64,000 nt of DNA, from NCBI RefSeq assembly GCF_039908635.1, contig NZ_CP150918.1, forward strand, positions 496,001 to 560,000, read 5' to 3'. Position 1 is the stretch's first letter. Every line of letters begins with the position of its first letter. The notes beneath the pieces were generated by a model. The model saw only the letters and a list, made by a program, of their open reading frames with translations, was not told the origin of the DNA and made no database searches. Source of the DNA: Pseudomonas purpurea. GTDB taxonomy: Bacteria; Pseudomonadota; Gammaproteobacteria; Pseudomonadales; Pseudomonadaceae. The translations under genes and the position numbers were made by a program. Below, in pieces: positions 25,149 through 33,898 of the stretch.

Positions 25149-26831
25149 TTATGCATCGCTCAGTGCCTCCAGCAAAATCCGTCCGCTGGAGCAGGCAGCG
25201 GTGTCGTTGCGATAGGCGAAGTACAACTTGCCGCGTTCGCGGTCGAAGCGCAGGTGCAGTTGAACCTGATCGCCGGGACGCACCAGTTGCTGGAATTTCA
25301 GCACTTCCATGCCGGCAAACCGGGCAGGCAGATCGAGCAACTGTTGCCCCAGGTTCAGCGCCCAGTCGACCTGCACCACGCCCGGCAGCACCGGGGTCTG
25401 CGGGAAGTGACCGCTGAAGTAGGCCAGGTCCGGCGGGATCGACAGGTGTAGGTTCCATTCGCCGTCGGCCTCGGCTTGCTCCAGCACCTCGGGCGCTTGT
25501 GGGCGCGGCGCCAGCAGCAGGGCTTCGACTTCGGCTTGCGGCAACTTGCCCTGGGCGTTCAACGGCAGTTGTCGCAGCAAGCGCCAGCGCCGTGGCAGGG
25601 CGAGGGCTTCGCAATGCTGGCTCAGGTGCTGACGCAGTTCCTGGGTCAGTGTCCGTCGGCCCTGATTGCGCAGCGCATGCAGGCCTTGTTCGCTGAGCAC
25701 CAGCAAGGCACCCAGCGACGCACGGTTTTCCTGCACCACGCCGAGGCGCGCTTCGGCGACCCAGTCGTGAGCCATCAACGCCTGTTCGAGCATTGGCAGC
25801 GAGATACGTTTTTCTTCCAGTTTGACGATCCGGTCCAGCCGCCCGAGCAGTTCGAAACGGCCATCGGCAGCGATGCGCGCCGCGTCGGCGGTGTGTTCGA
25901 TGTGACCGCTGGGCAAGTACGGAGAAGCGATGCACAAGGCGCCGTCGCTGTCCTGAGTCAGCACGACGTCGGCAAACGGTTGCCAGAGGTTGTCGCCCTG
26001 ACGCCAGGCGATGCCACCGGTTTCCGAGCTGCCGAGAATCTCGGTCGGCCACTGCGCCAAACGCTGATGCAGGCTCTGTGCGGCCTCGGCCGGCAATGCG
26101 CCGCCCGAGGAAAACACGCGGCGTACGCGGCGCATGGCCGGCCAGTCGAGGTTATCGCCCATGCGCTTGAGCAACGCGGGGCTGGCGACCCAGGCGAATT
26201 GCGGGTACTCGCGGCTGGCACGTTGCAGGTCTTCCGGGAACGCCAGTTGTTTGCGGACAAACACACGCCCGGCGCACAGCGGCCACAGCACCCGGAACAG
26301 CAGGCCGTAGATGTGTTGGGTGGCGACGCTGCCGATGATGCAGGCTTCGCCCAGGTCGGCGCCCCACAGTTGCTCCAGCGCTTGAACCTCGTTGGCCATC
26401 TGGCGCAGGGTTTTCTCGATCCGCTTGGGTTCGCCGCTGGAGCCCGAAGTGCACAGGCTCAGGCGGCATTGATCCAGGTCCAGCTCGGCGGCCGCGAGCG
26501 GCGCATGCTGGAAGTCGGCCAGGTGCGCGTCATCGGCTTGATCGGTCAGCCACAGATCGACGTGGCTCGACCAGCGCTGGCGGGTCTGGCTTTGCAGGTC
26601 GGCGGGCAGCAGCACGCTGACCCCGGCACGCCAGGCACCAAGCAGGGCAATCGCCAGTTCTGCGGCGTCTTCCAGGTGCACGGCGATGCGTGTCACACCT
26701 TGGGCTTGCAGGCCGGCGGCGAGGCGCAGGGCCTGCTCACACAGGCCGACGTGATTGAGCGCCGGGTCCGCCGTAACGGTGCGATCCGGTTGAGCCTCGA
26801 GCAACAGATGCTCAAGTGATATCCAATTCAT
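25149..26831 (-). CDS. Acyl ligase fused to hotdog dehydratase, aryl polyene cluster
   Basis: 560 residues in two domains. Residues 1-440 are an ANL-type AMP-binding ligase: [15 protein letters not shown] is the phosphate loop, [14 protein letters not shown] the adenine motif, and [19 protein letters not shown] the hinge with its lysine. Residues 450-560 form a FabA/FabZ-like domain with [17 protein letters not shown]. It thus would activate the aryl acid for loading on ACP and also dehydrate intermediates. The ATG at 26831 overlaps the upstream membrane gene stop. In many clusters these are two genes. Confidence 0.88.
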   Translation of the reverse strand: MNWISLEHLLLEAQPDRTVTADPALNHVGLCEQALRLAAGLQAQGVTRIAVHLEDAAELAIALLGAWRAGVSVLLPADLQSQTRQRWSSHVDLWLTDQADDAHLADFQHAPLAAAELDLDQCRLSLCTSGSSGEPKRIEKTLRQMANEVQALEQLWGADLGEACIIGSVATQHIYGLLFRVLWPLCAGRVFVRKQLAFPEDLQRASREYPQFAWVASPALLKRMGDNLDWPAMRRVRRVFSSGGALPAEAAQSLHQRLAQWPTEILGSSETGGIAWRQGDNLWQPFADVVLTQDSDGALCIASPYLPSGHIEHTADAARIAADGRFELLGRLDRIVKLEEKRISLPMLEQALMAHDWVAEARLGVVQENRASLGALLVLSEQGLHALRNQGRRTLTQELRQHLSQHCEALALPRRWRLLRQLPLNAQGKLPQAEVEALLLAPRPQAPEVLEQAEADGEWNLHLSIPPDLAYFSGHFPQTPVLPGVVQVDWALNLGQQLLDLPARFAGMEVLKFQQLVRPGDQVQLHLRFDRERGKLYFAYRNDTAACSSGRILLEALSDA

Positions 26832-27373
26832 GGGCGGCCTCGTACCCTTTGTCGTAAGAGCCATTCAATGGCAAACAGCAGACCCATCAACCCGTAGGCG
26901 ATCAGGCCGTTGTACAACGTCCACCAGCTCAGCGGTGCCCAAAGGGTCAGGGCGGCGGCGAGCAAGCCGTTACAGAAGAAAAAAATACTCCAGGCAATCG
27001 TCACCTGGCGGGTGTAGCGAATGGCTTTTTCCGGCAGCTCCGGTTCGCTAAGACGCGCCAGCCGTTCGGCCACCGGCGGGCCGTATTTCAGGCTCAGGCC
27101 AAACAGCCCGAGCATGAAGCTGCTGATCAGCACCGGGTACCAGCGCAACAACAGCGGGTTATCGAACAGCGCCAGCAACAGGCAAAACCCGATGGCCGCG
27201 ACCGCCATCCACAGGCTGCCGGGGCGACGCTGGCCGGTCAGTGCGCGGGCCAGCCACAGCCCGCCCAGCAGCAGGCCGAACTGCCACGGTGCAAAGTGCT
27301 CCATGCCGAAATACACCGCGAAGGGGTACAACAGGCCCGCCAGCAGCAGGCCGAGGCCGATCAAACGGCTCAT
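26828..27373 (-). CDS. COG4648-type membrane protein, aryl polyene cluster
   Basis: 181 residues with five or six membrane segments, beginning MSRLIGLGLLLAGLLYPFAV. A conserved cytoplasmic stretch ALTGQRRPGS and the helix EKAIRYTRQVTIAWSIFFF are typical of COG4648 proteins found next to aryl polyene acyl carrier genes. The function is unknown. It overlaps the ACP gene (27370) and the ligase gene by ATGA-type junctions. Confidence 0.8.
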   Translation of the reverse strand: MSRLIGLGLLLAGLLYPFAVYFGMEHFAPWQFGLLLGGLWLARALTGQRRPGSLWMAVAAIGFCLLLALFDNPLLLRWYPVLISSFMLGLFGLSLKYGPPVAERLARLSEPELPEKAIRYTRQVTIAWSIFFFCNGLLAAALTLWAPLSWWTLYNGLIAYGLMGLLFAIEWLLRQRVRGRP

Positions 27374-27624
27374 GCGGCCGGCTGGACCAGACGGTAGACC
27401 GCCTCGACCACGTCGTTGACGGTGCGCACCGACTTGAATTCTTCGGCGGCGATTTTCTTGCCGGTCTGGCGTTTGATGTGGTCGATCAGGTCGACGGCAT
27501 CGATGCTGTCGATTTCCAGGTCCTGGTACAGGTTGGACTCAAGGCTCACACGCTCTGGCTCCAACTCGAAGAGTTCGACCAGGGCATCGCGCAGGGTGTT
27601 GAAAATGTCGTCACGAGTTTGCAT
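27370..27624 (-). CDS. Acyl carrier protein, aryl polyene (first)
   Basis: 84 residues, acidic, four-helix ACP. The phosphopantetheine serine is S40 in DLEIDSIDAVDL. It carries the growing chain between the ketosynthases, ketoreductase and dehydratases. It lies 9 bases after the second ACP gene, as is usual for the paired carriers of aryl polyene clusters. Confidence 0.93.
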   Translation of the reverse strand: MQTRDDIFNTLRDALVELFELEPERVSLESNLYQDLEIDSIDAVDLIDHIKRQTGKKIAAEEFKSVRTVNDVVEAVYRLVQPAA

Positions 27625-27633
27625 GGTCCGGTC

Positions 27634-27909
27634 TCAAGCTGCCTGTTTTGCAATGACGAATGCCGCAAGGCTCGCCACGTTACTGAAGTGATTGCGCGTG
27701 TCCTTGGCGTCGGCGTCGATCTTGATGCCGTACTTCTTTTGAATCGCCAGGCCCAGTTCCAGGGCGTCTACGGAGTCCAGGCCCAGGCCTTCCCCGAAGA
27801 GCGTCTGCTCGTTGCCGATGTCGTGTTCGGTGATGTCTTCGAGGCCCAGGGCATCGATGATCAGCAGTTTGATGTCCCGCTCCAGGCTAACAGTGTTCAG
27901 ATCGCTCAT
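27634..27909 (-). CDS. Acyl carrier protein, aryl polyene (second)
   Basis: 91 residues from the ATG at 27909, which lies inside the end of the acyltransferase gene. The serine is S46 in GLGLDSVDALEL. Paired carriers in these loci divide roles between starter/priming and elongation. Which does which is not visible here. Confidence 0.92.
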   Translation of the reverse strand: MSDLNTVSLERDIKLLIIDALGLEDITEHDIGNEQTLFGEGLGLDSVDALELGLAIQKKYGIKIDADAKDTRNHFSNVASLAAFVIAKQAA

Positions 27910-28699
27910 CTTCGGCGAGCTCCTTAATGAAGTAAGTGTGCAAATAGTCGTTGAGCTTGCGCGAGGCTTGGGGTGGCGGGCCCTGCGTGGCAAAGGTGTG
28001 TGGGTCTATATCGGCCCCCACGCGAAAACTGAAGTGAACGCGTCGAAAGGGAATGCGATACCAGGGCTCGGCCTTCGTCAGGGTGCTTGGGCTGACCTTG
28101 ATTACCACGGGTGTAATTATTTTGGCACCGCGCAACGCAATCGCCGCGCCACCCCGATGAAAGGCCGGCGCCTGGCCCGGTTGGGTGCGGGTGCCTTCCG
28201 GGAAAATGATCAGTGTCTGGCCCTCTTTCAGCGCCGTGGCGGCGGCATCGAGCATCTCCATGCTGCCGTCGTTGCTGATGTATTGGGTGGAGCGCACCGG
28301 GCCGCGGGTGAAGGGGTTTTCCCACAGGCTTTTCTTGACCACGCAGTTGGCGTTGCGCACCAGGCCAATGAGAAACACCACGTCGATCAGTGACGGGTGG
28401 TTGGCAACAATCATCTGGCCCGGGCGCCCGAGTTTTTCCGCGCCTTCGACGTCGTAGGTCAGCACGCCGGTGCGGGTCATGAAGCGGATAAACAGCCAGA
28501 ACAACCGGCTGACGGTCCGCCGCGCCCGTTGTCGATGCGTGTGCGCGTCACCCGGCAGGCAGCTGAGCAGCGGAAAAATTACCAGCCGCAGGCACAGCCC
28601 GCTGACGCCAAACAGCGCAAAGCTCATGGCAGTGGCGAACAAGCGCCAGTAGTAGGCGTCGCGGGGTTTGCCGGTCACTGGTTGCGTTGCCAGTTCCAT
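27887..28699 (-). CDS. 1-acylglycerol-3-phosphate-type acyltransferase, aryl polyene cluster
   Basis: 270 residues. The PlsC-type catalytic motif H-x4-D is H101...D106 in NHPSLIDVVF and the substrate motif is FPEGTR near residue 165. A membrane segment at residues 21-47 anchors it. It may build the lipid backbone of the polyene or acylate a precursor. It overlaps the chain-length-factor gene by 25 bases and the second ACP gene by 23 bases. Confidence 0.88.
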   Translation of the reverse strand: MELATQPVTGKPRDAYYWRLFATAMSFALFGVSGLCLRLVIFPLLSCLPGDAHTHRQRARRTVSRLFWLFIRFMTRTGVLTYDVEGAEKLGRPGQMIVANHPSLIDVVFLIGLVRNANCVVKKSLWENPFTRGPVRSTQYISNDGSMEMLDAAATALKEGQTLIIFPEGTRTQPGQAPAFHRGGAAIALRGAKIITPVVIKVSPSTLTKAEPWYRIPFRRVHFSFRVGADIDPHTFATQGPPPQASRKLNDYLHTYFIKELAEDERSEHC

Positions 28700-29394
28700 A
28701 CTCGGTTCTTCCAGGCGTGTTGGCAGGTGGTCTGCTCACTGAGTAGCGTACGCAACAGACTCAGGGCATGGGGCCACTGGGCCTTGGGTGTCTCGGCACT
28801 GGTGCTGGTCAAGGACAGTTGCCAATCGTCGCCCGGTGTCAGCAACAACCCGACGGCGTAGGGGAACGGCACGTCATCGATCCAGGTGGCATAGGCTTCT
28901 GGCGGCTGCTCTTCGGTGACCACCAGCAACACCGCTGGCGCACCCTCATTCAGGAGCGCCGCGGCCTCTAGCATGCCGTGTTCAAGGCCGTCGCCGGTTG
29001 CGGCGAGGGCAGTCATTTCACTGGTTTCGCCGCGCATGATCGACCATAGGCCGATCACCGCGTTATGCACCGACAGGCTGAACTGGGTCGGCGACAACGG
29101 CTGTTCGGCCGCCAGGTCACTGAGGATTTCCAGGGTGCGCGGGGTTTCGCCGTGGCGTGAAATAAAGACCAACGGTAGGTGTTCGCGACCATCGGCTAAC
29201 GGCCAGCCGACGCAAAACGCCATCCGCGCGAGGCGGCTGAGGCGGCGGCGCTGCATGGCCGGTAAAAAAGACACATCGGGGGCGGCATCGCTGCGGTCGG
29301 GCACGACCGGTTGTCGGCTCCAGGCCTGCCAATCGTCCACGCTTTCGAGCCCAGGGGCCCAGGCGCGCCATTGGGCGATGTTGAAGTTGATCAC
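28675..29394 (-). CDS. Ketosynthase-like chain length factor, aryl polyene cluster
   Basis: About 239 residues from a GTG at 29394, the start of VINFNIAQWRAWAPGLES, which is the typical opening of this family. It is shorter than a ketosynthase and lacks the catalytic Cys-His-His set, although HNAVIGLWSIMRGETSEMTA keeps the fold. Such proteins (ketoacyl-synt_2) pair with the main ketosynthase and set chain length. It appears to be the first gene of the operon. The longer open frame upstream (42 codons) is less likely. Confidence 0.8.
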   Translation of the reverse strand: MINFNIAQWRAWAPGLESVDDWQAWSRQPVVPDRSDAAPDVSFLPAMQRRRLSRLARMAFCVGWPLADGREHLPLVFISRHGETPRTLEILSDLAAEQPLSPTQFSLSVHNAVIGLWSIMRGETSEMTALAATGDGLEHGMLEAAALLNEGAPAVLLVVTEEQPPEAYATWIDDVPFPYAVGLLLTPGDDWQLSLTSTSAETPKAQWPHALSLLRTLLSEQTTCQHAWKNRVWNWQRNQ

Positions 29395-29753
29395 AGATTT
29401 ATCCCGCCCCTGCGGGCTTCCTTGAGGTGGCGAACCGCGTCGAATGGCGGCTGGCACTACACGCGGCGCGATGGCCGAGTGACGCGCATTATCCCGCTGC
29501 GGCTGGCTTGTAGCAAACACTGGTTACATTTTGTGCAGCGATTTCTGCCATTTTTCAGCAAAAAAGCTGTCGTTTGGCCATTATCCAGATTCTGATAAGG
29601 CCGTCTGCCAGTGGATTCACCTGTCAGCGCAAGAAGGGCGCCACGTTTTCTCAGTGATTGCCGCTAACGGCGTAGTCCGTTCGCCATCGAGGTAGCTAAC
29701 CGGCGTCATCGACTACTACACTCGGTCATTCTTTGATACACGGAGGTTTCGAC
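29395..29753. promoter_or_regulatory. Divergent promoter region of the APE operon and parA-like gene
   Basis: About 360 bases with no gene, between the first APE gene (minus) and the ParA-like gene (plus). The segment 29510-29600 is relatively AT-rich (TTTTTCAGCAAAAAAGC, TTATCCAGATTCTGATAA) and is the likeliest place for the promoters. GGAGG before 29754 is the ParA gene ribosome site. I could not choose a specific -35/-10 pair. Confidence 0.5.
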
Positions 29754-30525
29754 ATGCGGCGCGTGGTGTTCAATCAGAAAGGTGGCGTGGGCAAATCCAG
29801 TATTGCCTGCAATCTGGCGGCGGTCAGCGCCAGCGAGGGCTATCGCACCCTGCTGGTGGACCTCGATGCCCAGGCCAATTCCACTCAGTACCTGACGGGC
29901 CTGACCGGCGACGATATCCCCATGGGCATCGCCGATTTCTTCAAGCAAACCCTGTCTTCGGGACCGTTTTCGAAGAAAACCCAGGTCGACATCTACGAAA
30001 CCCCGTTCGACAACCTCCACGTGGTCACCGCCACGGCGGAACTGGCGGACTTGCAGCCCAAGCTTGAGGCCAAACACAAGATCAACAAGCTGCGCAAACT
30101 GCTCGATGAGTTGGCCGAGGATTACGACCGGATCTACCTCGACACCCCGCCGGCGCTGAACTTCTATGCGGTCTCGGCGTTGATCGCGGCAGACCGGGTG
30201 TTGATCCCGTTCGACTGCGACAGCTTCTCCCGTCAGGCGCTGTACGGCCTGCTGGCAGAAATCGAAGAACTCAAGGACGACCACAACGAAGGCCTGCAAG
30301 TCGAAGGCATCGTGGTCAATCAGTTCCAGGGCCCGGGCGAGCCTGCCGCAGCAAATGCTCGACGAACTGATCAGCGAAGGCCTGCCGGTGCTGCCGGTGT
30401 ACCTGGGCAGCTCGGTGCGCATGCGCGAATCGCACCAGGCCAACATGCCGCTGATCCACCTTGACCCACGGCACAAGTTGACCCGGCAATTCGTCGAGCT
30501 GCACAACCTGCTCGAAAGCGCCTGA
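29754..30525 (+). pseudogene. ParA-family ATPase, frameshifted as read
   Basis: The start ATG has GGAGG nine bases upstream. The deviant Walker A motif [16 protein letters not shown] follows directly, then [15 protein letters not shown] and [20 protein letters not shown], as in chromosomal ParA/MinD-like ATPases. The frame breaks at a GGG run (30329-30331). Without one G the sequence continues with about 63 more sensible residues ([20 protein letters not shown], and later [12 protein letters not shown]) to a stop at 30525. The intact protein would be about 256 residues. No ParB partner is adjacent, so its cargo is unknown. The break may be a sequencing error. Confidence 0.82.
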
Positions 30526-30532
30526 GCGGCGG

Positions 30533-30967
30533 TCAAATCCCTTGGCTGCGCAACCAGCTCAGCAACTGCGGTAACGGGAAGGCGCCGCTCTGGCGTGCCA
30601 CTTCCCGGCCGTTCTTGAACAGAATCAGGCTGGGAATCGAGCGAATCCCCAACTGTGCCGACAACTGCTGATTGGTCTCGCTGTCCAGCTTGGCCAAACG
30701 GCATTGACCGGCCAGTTGCTGCGCCGCTTGTTCGAACACCGGCGCGAACGATTTGCACGGCCCGCACCACTCCGCCCACACGTCCACCAGCAACGGCAGG
30801 TCGCCCTTGATCTGGCTGGCGTAGTCGCCTTGCTTCAGGTCGAACGGTTTGCTCAGCAACACCTCGGCTTTGCAGCGCCCGCACTTGGGCTGATCGCCCA
30901 GGCGTTCGGCGGGAATACGGTTGAGGCCGTTGCAATGAGGGCAGGGGATGAGAAGAGGATCGGTCAT
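30533..30967 (-). CDS. trxC: Thioredoxin 2 with N-terminal zinc finger
   Basis: 144 residues. The N-terminal zinc ribbon uses C9, C12, C29 and C32 (PCPHCN, KCGRC). The thioredoxin domain has the active site W67-C68-G69-P70-C71 and the cis-proline in RSIPSLILFKNG. This is a cytoplasmic disulfide reductase often induced by oxidative stress. The ATG at 30967 is the first after which the zinc finger begins. It is convergent with the ParA-like gene (7 bases between stops). Confidence 0.95.
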   Translation of the reverse strand: MTDPLLIPCPHCNGLNRIPAERLGDQPKCGRCKAEVLLSKPFDLKQGDYASQIKGDLPLLVDVWAEWCGPCKSFAPVFEQAAQQLAGQCRLAKLDSETNQQLSAQLGIRSIPSLILFKNGREVARQSGAFPLPQLLSWLRSQGI

Positions 30968-31067
30968 GGACGGGCTCCGGAATTCAGGCAATGCAACCAA
31001 TCTGGAGCCTGCAACGTTGTTTATCAAGGTGTGCAGGGTGACTCAAGGTTGCCGGTTTTCCTGCTGG

Positions 31068-31538
31068 TCAAAGGTCTTCAATGTTTTCGGGGCCGCCATC
31101 CCTGACCAGTCTTGCGAGCTTCACGTTGAAAAACTGCAGCGCTTGAGGGGTGGCGGTTGTCGTCATTTCGTTGCGTAAAAACCTTATCAATCTGGACAGG
31201 GTCTGCTTTTCTTCATCCGTCATGTCCCTGACCAGATCAAACCCGTTCGAGGATAACGCGGGCGACTTTTTTCTCATGTAGTAGTAACAACCGATGTTCT
31301 CCAGAAGGGAGCTGGCATCCTCTTGTGTTGCTTCTACCGTACCCAGGTACTCACTGAAGGCCTGTTTGAGTGTAGGGCCCGGGGTGGCATGGGTTTTCAG
31401 AAAAGCGCACAGCTCTTGCCAGTTGATGATGTGCAACTGGGTGCCCCAGTCAGGGTCTCGGGTGAAATACTGTCCGGTGCCTCTGAAGTACTCAGGGAAT
31501 TCGTTGTTGCTTGCTGCGATTTCGAAGCTGGTGGTCAT
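31068..31538 (-). CDS. Unknown protein at the end of the T6SS immunity array
   Basis: 156 residues from the ATG at 31538. The longer open frame upstream runs into the MITE and is rejected. Mixed helical content (QELCAFLKTHATPGPTLKQA, then MTDEEKQTLSRLIRFLRNEM), no signal or membrane segment. It is not recognised. Its position at the downstream end of a run of immunity-like genes in one orientation makes an immunity role plausible but unproven. The MITE-like element separates it from the SUKH gene upstream. Confidence 0.55.
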   Translation of the reverse strand: MTTSFEIAASNNEFPEYFRGTGQYFTRDPDWGTQLHIINWQELCAFLKTHATPGPTLKQAFSEYLGTVEATQEDASSLLENIGCYYYMRKKSPALSSNGFDLVRDMTDEEKQTLSRLIRFLRNEMTTTATPQALQFFNVKLARLVRDGGPENIEDL

Positions 31539-31595
31539 CGGCGGTGTTCCTGTTTTGCACCTTGCTGTGGCGTTCTTGAGCTCGGTGATCGCTAG

Positions 31596-31735
31596 GCTCT
31601 GTACGAAAACTGCCTGCGTGTCGATCATGTTGCGTTAAAAACAGGCTCGGAATGCTCATTTACAACCCGTAAACTCCGCTTCCTCGCCTGTTTTTGCCTT
31701 GCCTGATCGCCACTCGGCGACTTTTCGTACAGTCC
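31596..31735. mobile_element. 140-bp MITE-like element with CTAG duplication
   Basis: The ends GCTCTGTACGAAAACTGCC and (inverted) GGACTGTACGAAAAGTCGCC form imperfect terminal inverted repeats. The bases on each side are CTAG, a 4-bp target duplication of the kind made by IS5-group elements. The element has no transposase. It inserted at the stop codon of the SUKH gene: the TAG stop comes from the right-hand CTAG. An internal palindromic segment AAAAACAGGC...GCCTGTTTTT is also present. Confidence 0.75.
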
Positions 31736-32161
31736 CTAGGACAAATACCAGGTTAAAAACGCAAAGAAACTCTTCCACCTCAACGCTGTTTCCCCCGCCA
31801 GAAACGCATCGCGTTGTGCAAGATCGAAGTCCACTACCTCGCCACTGTGTTTGTCGTATACGTAGCAACCTTCACCCTGAACGCCCGTCAGGCAGATGAA
31901 GTTTTCCGGCAGTTCCCACACCTCGTGAATGAACCCGGTGGCCATCTCTATTTCATGGCTTGGGCCACCAAGGTTGGAGAGTTCGATGTACGAAGAATTG
32001 CTCTCGTAGAAGGTGACTTGGTAGCGGAGAAAAAACGCTGCAAATTCACTGTTCACAGGAATATCGAGCCGGTTGAGTGCCTCGGTGACTGAGGCCTTGT
32101 CTACCGTGTGAATATCGCCGGTCTGCTTCTCGATAAGGCGGACCAAACGTTCAGGAATCAT
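31736..32161 (-). CDS. SMI1/KNR4 (SUKH) family, probable immunity protein
   Basis: 141 residues. The pattern of the SUKH superfamily is visible: PVNSEFAAFFLRYQVTFYES, then a turn with GGPSHEI, LPENFICLTGVQGEGCYVYD and DFDLAQRDAFLAGETALRWKSFFAFL. SUKH proteins bind and neutralise diverse toxins. It overlaps the next small gene by 4 bases and lies in the T6SS array. Its stop codon is provided by the CTAG copied at the MITE insertion. Confidence 0.7.
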   Translation of the reverse strand: MIPERLVRLIEKQTGDIHTVDKASVTEALNRLDIPVNSEFAAFFLRYQVTFYESNSSYIELSNLGGPSHEIEMATGFIHEVWELPENFICLTGVQGEGCYVYDKHSGEVVDFDLAQRDAFLAGETALRWKSFFAFLTWYLS

Positions 32162-32391
32162 TTATCGGTCTGCGTTTTATCGAGCGGTGTTTTTGCGGCG
32201 GATTTTCGGCGCAGCAGGAAGATGCCAGCCTGCACGAGGTGCAAAATGACGCTCAAGAACAGGAGGAGTTTGAAGGTGGGGGAGCGGGTTGCGATGGCCG
32301 CAGCGGCCAGAATACCCATCAGCCATTTGGTGTAGAGGCCGAATGTATTGCGTTTGCTCGGTGAAGCCTGTTGCTGATCGTCCATGTTCAC
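32158..32391 (-). CDS. Small membrane protein, unknown
   Basis: 77 residues with two hydrophobic stretches (KWLMGILAAAAIATRS and LLLFLSVILHLVQAGIFLL) and a charged tail (RRKSAAKTPLDKTQTDK). It is not recognised. Its stop overlaps the SUKH start (ATGA), so they are translated together. Small membrane proteins in T6SS arrays are often immunity proteins to pore-forming effectors. This is inference only. Confidence 0.6.
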   Translation of the reverse strand: MNMDDQQQASPSKRNTFGLYTKWLMGILAAAAIATRSPTFKLLLFLSVILHLVQAGIFLLRRKSAAKTPLDKTQTDK

Positions 32392-32489
32392 TGCCAGAAG
32401 TTAAAATCACTGCCGTTTCAGGGCCACGCTAGGGTACTTCATCGAGGGTGTGGCTGAAACCTGCGGGTGGCAGTCGCGAGGTCGACTGC

Positions 32490-33095
32490 TTAGTGTTGTT
32501 GAATGCCGAGTGGGCCAACTTTTTCCTCTAACGCCTGGACAAACACGGCCTCGGAGGTGAATGGCGATGCCTCCAGAAAGTCGATAAACCACTCCAGGTC
32601 CAGCGCGCTAAACAGGTATCGCCATTTGGGTTCTTTGGCTTCGCTGGCCGGTACGGTACAGCCACCGAGGCCATGCCCTTTACCTTCATAAAACATGAAG
32701 TAGTCATCGCTGTAGCAATAGCCGATCGACTTGGGCCATTCAGCGCTGTGGGGTTGGTGCGGGACCAGGTCCTTCTCGGCAATCATGTAATAACTTCGGA
32801 CTTTGTGTTCGTGTCGCGCGGGGTTGCAGTTGGAGAGCCAGCCCAGGCAACAAGCGGCTCTGTCGGCGCTGTCCATCCAGTCCGATTGCTTTCTCTCCAG
32901 TTCCGTAAACGTACCGTCGGCACTTGCGCGGTAGAACAGCAGCCAACCGTCTCGTCCTTCGTGGACGATCAAGCAGGTACAACCATGGCCTTCGACCGTC
33001 AGTGACCAACAGCCGAAGAACTCCCGGCAGTCTTCGAATTCAACGACGTGGAACCCGGTGCGTTTAACAGCATCTTGCAGTTCGGGGTAGTTCAA
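32490..33095 (-). CDS. Unknown protein, T6SS immunity array
   Basis: 201 residues, soluble, rich in aromatic residues and cysteine (CREFFGCWSLTVEGHGCTCL, GYCYSDDYFMFYEGKGHGLG). The strand-rich N-terminus and C-terminal helix (DLEWFIDFLEASPF) would suit an immunity protein. No family is recognised. The ATG at 33095 lies 36 bases after the previous gene's stop, so it is probably cotranscribed. Confidence 0.55.
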   Translation of the reverse strand: MNYPELQDAVKRTGFHVVEFEDCREFFGCWSLTVEGHGCTCLIVHEGRDGWLLFYRASADGTFTELERKQSDWMDSADRAACCLGWLSNCNPARHEHKVRSYYMIAEKDLVPHQPHSAEWPKSIGYCYSDDYFMFYEGKGHGLGGCTVPASEAKEPKWRYLFSALDLEWFIDFLEASPFTSEAVFVQALEEKVGPLGIQQH

Positions 33096-33131
33096 ACGGT
33101 GACTCCTGTCCTGTCAAAAGTGCACATCCCG

Positions 33132-33395
33132 CTAGCTGGCGACGCCCCGGTCACGGCCGGGTTTGAGCATCAGCAACTCGTCCCGCTCACGGTTGCGGCA
33201 GCCCTGTAAAAACGCCAGTGCCAAAGCAGGGTTTGCCCTGTAGGCGTCAAAGCAGGCCTGGTCGATTTGGTAATATTCCTCGTAATCAACCAGGCGGTTG
33301 CTGACCGGTATCGAGAGGTAAAACCGCCCCGACTCTTGTTCGATGCCCAGGGAGAAGCGTTCTACCCGGTCCACAAAAACGTCGTTGAACTTCAT
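33132..33395 (-). CDS. Unknown small protein, T6SS immunity array
   Basis: 87 residues from the ATG at 33395. The longer open frame upstream overlaps the SUKH gene and is rejected. The sequence (KFNDVFVDRVERFSLGIEQE, then VDYEEYYQIDQACFDAYRAN) shows a beta hairpin followed by helices and ends with a stretch GCRNRERDELLMLKPG. It is not recognised. It follows the SUKH gene by 29 bases in the same direction. Confidence 0.55.
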   Translation of the reverse strand: MKFNDVFVDRVERFSLGIEQESGRFYLSIPVSNRLVDYEEYYQIDQACFDAYRANPALALAFLQGCRNRERDELLMLKPGRDRGVAS

Positions 33396-33424
33396 GGTGA
33401 GGGGGGCCTGATGGTTAGTTGAAA

Positions 33425-33871
33425 TCAGCATCTCAGTTCTACATATTCCTTGAAGAACATGAAAAAGCTGTTTGCCAGGGTGTTTTCGATGCGTCTTTGG
33501 AAAACGTTGTAACTGACGACGGCTCCGCCCCCGGCTGAATGACAGTCCACCGCCCAACACACCTCGTCATCGTGTAAGTAGATAACCGCCAAGTGAGAGG
33601 GCAACTGGAACTCGGCTCGGCAGTAAACGGTGTTGTAGTGGATCGTGCCCCCAATGGCTATCGACGCATCATCGTCTGCGATCCCGCCGATTGCCGACTC
33701 GACAACACCGCCGCCACCGCATGTCATGAGGAATTTGATCAGGTCGTCAGGGAACCTCAGGTCGAGCAGTGTTTCAAGCGTGATGACTTCTTGACGACTG
33801 GCGGGTGGAAACCAGCATGTTTCTTCACCAGAGCCATCCAGTTGTCTGGCCAGTGCCGGGTAGTCATGCAT
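33425..33871 (-). CDS. SMI1/KNR4 (SUKH) family, probable immunity protein
   Basis: 148 residues. SUKH features: an N-terminal helix, the turn LDLRFPDDLIKFLMTCGGGG, the strands of GGTIHYNTVYCRAEFQLPSH, then VIYLHDDEVCWAVDCHSAGG and a C-terminal helix NSFFMFFKEYVEL. It is part of the immunity array and is the second SUKH paralogue in the window, with low resemblance to the first. The assignment is by pattern, not by alignment. Confidence 0.65.
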   Translation of the reverse strand: MHDYPALARQLDGSGEETCWFPPASRQEVITLETLLDLRFPDDLIKFLMTCGGGGVVESAIGGIADDDASIAIGGTIHYNTVYCRAEFQLPSHLAVIYLHDDEVCWAVDCHSAGGGAVVSYNVFQRRIENTLANSFFMFFKEYVELRC

Positions 33872-33898
33872 AAGCGGTCTCCGGCCGAGTACACCGAT

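Noticed and set aside
31656..31868. Minus-strand 70-residue frame across the MITE
   Set aside because: It is a frame through the mobile element and the antisense of the SUKH gene.
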